Origin: Bacteroidales bacterium
GTDB lineage: Bacteria > Bacteroidota > Bacteroidia > Bacteroidales > UBA6680
Reading direction: 5' to 3'
DNA: 64,000 nt
Assembly (NCBI GenBank): GCA_025210735.1
Contig: JAOARD010000069.1
Coordinates: 62,001 to 126,000, forward strand
Part shown: positions 63,367 through 64,000 of the stretch, one piece after another
Position numbering within the stretch: the first letter of the stretch is position 1
Layout of the letters: each line of letters opens with the position of its first letter
The notes under the pieces: model-generated
Database searches by the model: none
Told to the model about the DNA's origin: nothing
Seen by the model: only the letters and a program-made list of their open reading frames with translations
Program-made: the position numbers and the translations under genes

Positions 63367-64000
63367 AAAGAGAAGATTTGTAAAAACACGAAGAACACTA
63401 ATTGTATTAACAATACTTATTGTGGGTTTTGTACTATACTATCGTGAAGCGGTTAAGATGACTCCCCCCGATTTTAACGATACAAAACTATTTCTTATAG
63501 AGACAAAGCAGTTAGACGATAACCTGTATGTGTACAAGGATAACTGGCTGAATAAAAATAAATACGGACTGTGGGAACTTATGGTTGGCGGAACACCTGA
63601 AGAGTTGGGTGCTGTTAACGGTGCGCTTACAGAGGAGCTGGCAGAGTATCAGGAGTATGCGTTTGTTGAGAGAATAAAAGAGATGATACCATCAGAAGGG
63701 TATCTGAATTTTCTTAAGTACTTTACCTCGTGGTTTAACAGAAACATGGATGAGTATATACCTGAGGAGTACCTTAAGGAGATATACGGGGTATCGCAAT
63801 TTGCATCTGATAAGTACGACTTTATAGGTGATAACTACGATAGAATACTTAACTACCATGCAGCACACGATATAGGACATGCACTACAGAATCTGAGTCT
63901 TGTAGGGTGTACATCTTTTGGGGTAAAAGGAGAGTATACCAAAGACGGAAAGATGCTTATTGGTCGTAATTTCGATTTTTACTCAGGCGACAGGTTTGCA
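63359..64000 (+). CDS. C45-family autoproteolytic acyltransferase/hydrolase, N-terminal part
   Basis: An ATG at 63359 starts a frame of 214 codons that runs off the window. After a membrane anchor (about residues 10-27, TLIVLTILIVGFVLYY) comes a leader domain and then GCTSFGVKGEYTKDGKMLIGRN, quoted in parts: Cys184 in VGCTSFGVKG is the expected N-terminal nucleophile after autocleavage, followed by MLIGRNFDFY. This is the acyl-CoA:6-APA acyltransferase-like Ntn fold. It is a usual companion of the MMPL and CrtI-like genes in flexirubin clusters and may form or cleave an ester or amide. The C-terminal part is not seen. Confidence 0.82.
   Translation, partial: MSEKRRFVKTRRTLIVLTILIVGFVLYYREAVKMTPPDFNDTKLFLIETKQLDDNLYVYKDNWLNKNKYGLWELMVGGTPEELGAVNGALTEELAEYQEYAFVERIKEMIPSEGYLNFLKYFTSWFNRNMDEYIPEEYLKEIYGVSQFASDKYDFIGDNYDRILNYHAAHDIGHALQNLSLVGCTSFGVKGEYTKDGKMLIGRNFDFYSGDRFA

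Noticed and set aside
1-64000. CRISPR array, insertion sequence, prophage or toxin-antitoxin pair
   Set aside because: No regularly spaced repeats, transposase, integrase or phage structural gene was seen on either strand.

Overview
The window looks like chromosomal DNA of a Bacteroidota bacterium, most likely of the order Bacteroidales. It is AT-rich and dense with genes. Many genes follow the Bacteroidota -7 promoter box TAnnTTTG. Families typical of the phylum are present (DUF4837 lipoprotein, TerB-type ABC fusion, DarA/DarB, BioG-type biotin operon, ComF, CWC protein). There is no rRNA, CRISPR array, insertion sequence or phage gene in view. Order-level placement is inference.

Region 1 (1-13374, minus strand) is a pigment operon of the flexirubin / dialkylresorcinol / aryl-polyene type. 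Read 5' to 3' it holds a tyrosine ammonia-lyase-like enzyme, a ketoreductase, a KAS II ketosynthase, an acyl carrier protein, a lysophospholipid-type acyltransferase, DarA, DarB, a 59-residue membrane protein, a secreted desulfoferrodoxin-like protein, an ApeP-like dehydratase, an HTH-like protein, a BtrH-type protein, an ABC exporter pair, a thioesterase, a second ketosynthase and the start of a ketosynthase-like partner that leaves the window. Tyrosine would give 4-coumarate, which is extended by rounds of ketosynthase, reductase and dehydratase action on the carrier protein, while DarA/DarB would make the dialkylresorcinol that esterifies the polyene.

Region 2 (13697-19731, plus) is a biotin operon diverging from the lyase: an unknown 129-residue protein, then bioB, bioA, bioF, bioG, bioC and bioD. 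A PaaK-like adenylate-forming ligase (19911-21209) follows and could activate the aryl starter of region 1.

Region 3 (21239-46968) is mostly housekeeping: comF, recQ, folB, tRNA-Cys, rnr, cysS, dusB, a divergent phosphoglycerate kinase, a TerB-ABC-permease fusion, a lytic transglycosylase, rpiB, a FabK/nitronate-monooxygenase-like enzyme and several secreted proteins of unknown role. Region 4 (46975-54086) holds a VOC protein and a TetR-controlled RND efflux operon (tetR-tolC-adaptor-pump) with a clear inverted-repeat operator over the promoter.

Region 5 (56803-64000, plus) returns to pigment-type genes: a GT2-DUF2062 glycosyltransferase, an MMPL transporter fused to an acyltransferase and a methyltransferase, a CrtI-like FAD oxidoreductase and a C45-family Ntn hydrolase cut by the window edge. 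These types usually sit inside one flexirubin cluster, so here the pathway appears split into two loci about 43 kb apart. Five genes that need the raw sequence to see were added: 1-162, 6208-6387, 26204-26362, the tRNA at 26015-26085 and 63359-64000.
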